In this document: positions 7,066 through 7,862 of the stretch, piece after piece
Position numbering within the stretch: position 1 is the stretch's first letter
How the letters are laid out: the number at the start of each line of letters is the position of its first letter
NCBI GenBank assembly: GCA_945867445.1
Contig: CAMBID010000025.1
Span: 1 to 7,862 of the forward strand
Length of the DNA stretch: 7,862 nt
Reading direction: 5' to 3'
Source of the DNA: an uncultured Clostridia bacterium
GTDB taxonomy: Bacteria > Bacillota > Clostridia > Oscillospirales > Oscillospiraceae
Position numbers and translations under genes: made by a program
Notes under the pieces: model-generated
What the model saw: the letters and a program-made list of their open reading frames with translations, nothing else
Databases searched by the model: none
Told to the model about the DNA's origin: nothing

Positions 7066-7695
7066 ATGCACATTCCATCCTCCCCTACCGCCGCCCTGAC
7101 CCCGGAGCCCTTCACCCCGGCCCTGGAAGCCGCCCTCCTCCCCTCCCCGGATTATGATGTCAAGCGCTGGCTCTACGTCCCCAACAGCTACTCCGAGTAC
7201 CGGTACATCCTGGGCACCCGGGGGGAACGGCCCCTTATCTGCATGGGCATCAACCCCTCCACCGCCGCGCCGGACGCCCTGGATCCCACTCTTCAGTCCG
7301 TCCAGCGCATTGCCCTCTCCAATGGCTACGACAGCTTTCTCATGTTCAATGTCTACGCCCAGCGGGCCACCCGGCCGGACGACATGGAGAGCACCCTGAA
7401 TCCAAACCTCCACGCCGAGAACCGGAAGGCCTTCCGCTACCTCCTCTCCCTCTCTCCGGAGCCCGCCGTCTGGTGCGCCTGGGGCAACATCATCGAAAAG
7501 CGCGGCTACCTGGCCGCCTGCGTGGGGGACTTCCTCACGGACGGCCAGGCCGTGGGGGCAAAATGGTACAGCGCCGGCTCCCTGCTGAAGTCCGGCCATC
7601 CCCACCACCCTCTCTATCTCAAGGCCACCACCGCCCTCCAGCCCTTCGACGTAGCGGAGTACCTCCGCTCCCCCCGCTTTCATACGAAAGTCTGA
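7066..7695 (+). CDS. DUF1643 family protein of unknown function; motif order resembles the uracil-DNA glycosylase fold
   Basis: This encodes a 209-residue soluble protein with no signal peptide or membrane segment. It is recognised as DUF1643 by the signature MGINPSTA (60-67) after a hydrophobic strand, DPT (73-75), FLMFNVYAQRAT (91-102), CAWG (137-140) and GHPHHPLYL (177-185). No biochemical role of the family is established to my knowledge. By inspection, the motifs follow the order of family-1 uracil-DNA glycosylase and its relatives: GQDPYH or GINPG, then LLLN, then LLWG, then HPSPLS. The match would place Asn63, Asn95 and His178 or His181 at catalytic or base-binding positions. That is an inference from short motifs, not a demonstrated homology. 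The first 40 residues are proline-rich and probably form a variable extension. The gene has its own promoter, diverges from addBA across 140 bases, and appears to be single. Composition matches its neighbours, giving no sign of recent transfer. The family call is firm; the function is open. Confidence 0.88.
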   Translation: MHIPSSPTAALTPEPFTPALEAALLPSPDYDVKRWLYVPNSYSEYRYILGTRGERPLICMGINPSTAAPDALDPTLQSVQRIALSNGYDSFLMFNVYAQRATRPDDMESTLNPNLHAENRKAFRYLLSLSPEPAVWCAWGNIIEKRGYLAACVGDFLTDGQAVGAKWYSAGSLLKSGHPHHPLYLKATTALQPFDVAEYLRSPRFHTKV

Positions 7696-7707
7696 TCAAA
7701 AGCTTTC

Positions 7708-7740
7708 AACGCTTTTCATCGTGCGAAGCGTTTCCGGTTT
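7708..7740 (+). terminator. Probable intrinsic terminator of the DUF1643 gene
   Basis: Starting 13 bases after the stop codon, AACGCTTT (7708-7715) pairs with GAAGCGTT (7725-7732), seven Watson-Crick pairs plus one U-G, around a 9-base loop. It is followed by TTCCGGTTTTT, whose T run is interrupted by CCGG. The position and form suit a Rho-independent terminator, though the stem is not very GC-rich and the T tract is imperfect. Confidence 0.45.
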
Positions 7741-7757
7741 TTATGAGACGGGCGCGC

Positions 7758-7793
7758 ATCCCGCACGCCGCCAGTGCGCGGAGCGCGCGGGAT
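7758..7793 (+). repeat. GC-rich imperfect inverted repeat, first of a three-hairpin series
   Basis: ATCCCGC (7758-7764) pairs with GCGGGAT (7787-7793). After one A-C mismatch the stem continues as CGC (7766-7768) with GCG (7783-7785), and a further inner stem CCGC / GCGG (7768-7771 and 7778-7781) is an alternative. It is followed by TTTC only, so a simple terminator reading is weak. It belongs to the gene-free stretch after the DUF1643 gene. Confidence 0.5.
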
Positions 7794-7794
7794 T

Positions 7795-7817
7795 TCAAAG
7801 GAAAGGATTTCCTTTGA
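7795..7817 (+). repeat. Perfect 10-bp inverted repeat with a 3-base loop
   Basis: TCAAAGGAAA (7795-7804) is the exact reverse complement of TTTCCTTTGA (7808-7817), around the loop GGA. It begins one base after the preceding GC-rich stem. The AT-rich arms contrast with the surrounding GC-rich DNA. It may be part of a bidirectional terminator or of a dispersed intergenic repeat. Confidence 0.75.
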
Positions 7818-7823
7818 TACTCT

Positions 7824-7856
7824 TTCTTGATAAAAATCTTTGATTTTTATCAAGAA
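7824..7856 (+). repeat. Perfect 15-bp inverted repeat with a TTT loop
   Basis: TTCTTGATAAAAATC (7824-7838) is the exact reverse complement of GATTTTTATCAAGAA (7842-7856). The arms contain an A5 run and a T5 run inside the stem rather than after it, and GGCGCC follows, so it lacks the normal tail of a terminator on either strand within the window. It is the strongest hairpin of the window and lies 6 bases after the previous repeat. Confidence 0.8.
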
Positions 7857-7862
7857 GGCGCC

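Noticed and set aside
6864..7157. Plus-strand open frame across the divergent promoter region
   Set aside because: It begins within addB, covers both predicted promoters and ends inside DUF1643 in another frame; nothing supports translation.
7051..7683. Minus-strand open frame of 210 codons opposite the DUF1643 gene
   Set aside because: The plus strand has a promoter, a ribosome binding site and clear family motifs; the minus frame is a glycine-rich antisense shadow.
7473..7817. Plus-strand open frame running from inside the DUF1643 gene into the hairpin region
   Set aside because: It is out of frame with DUF1643, lacks a ribosome binding site and is rich in arginine and proline without domain features.
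13..7819. Shared TATCAAAG word near both window ends (13-19 area on plus, 7813-7819 area on minus) as element ends
   Set aside because: The match is only 8 bases, the flanks differ, and nothing between looks mobile; chance or common terminator-like sequence explains it.
1..7862. CRISPR array, tRNA, rRNA, insertion sequence or prophage genes
   Set aside because: No regularly spaced direct repeats, no tRNA cloverleaf and no transposase or integrase motifs were seen; coding space is filled by addA, addB and the DUF1643 gene.

Overview
The window looks like a chromosomal segment from a GC-rich Firmicute, most likely a gut clostridium of the Oscillospirales type. The support is the AddAB-type (not RecBCD-type) recombination nuclease in the order addB-addA, the high GC of the genes, strong AAGGAGG ribosome binding sites, TGnTAnAAT promoters and intrinsic terminators. 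The taxonomic guess is an inference from style only; no rRNA or marker gene is present.

Positions 1-54 hold the far edge of a convergent neighbour: a textbook intrinsic terminator (20-40) for an unseen plus-strand gene. Positions 55-6925 are filled by two minus-strand genes that overlap by 8 bases, addB (3596-6925) followed by addA (55-3603). Together they encode the two subunits of the helicase-nuclease that resects double-strand breaks, recognises Chi and loads RecA. Both subunits look intact: AddA has all UvrD-like helicase motifs and its nuclease site, and AddB has its nuclease site and the four iron-sulphur cysteines.

Positions 6926-7065 are a 140-base divergent promoter region with an extended -10 promoter facing each way. 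The -35 elements are only 9 bases apart. To the right, a plus-strand gene (7066-7695) encodes a 209-residue DUF1643 protein. Its four most distinctive motifs occur in the same order as the active-site motifs of uracil-DNA glycosylases, which is the most interesting functional lead here given the divergent DNA-repair operon.

Positions 7696-7862 carry no gene. They hold a likely terminator and then a tight series of three inverted repeats. The last two are perfect and AT-rich (about 25% GC) in a GC-rich setting, and may belong to a dispersed intergenic repeat. Most of the window is an ordinary repair locus; no clearly new multi-gene system is visible.
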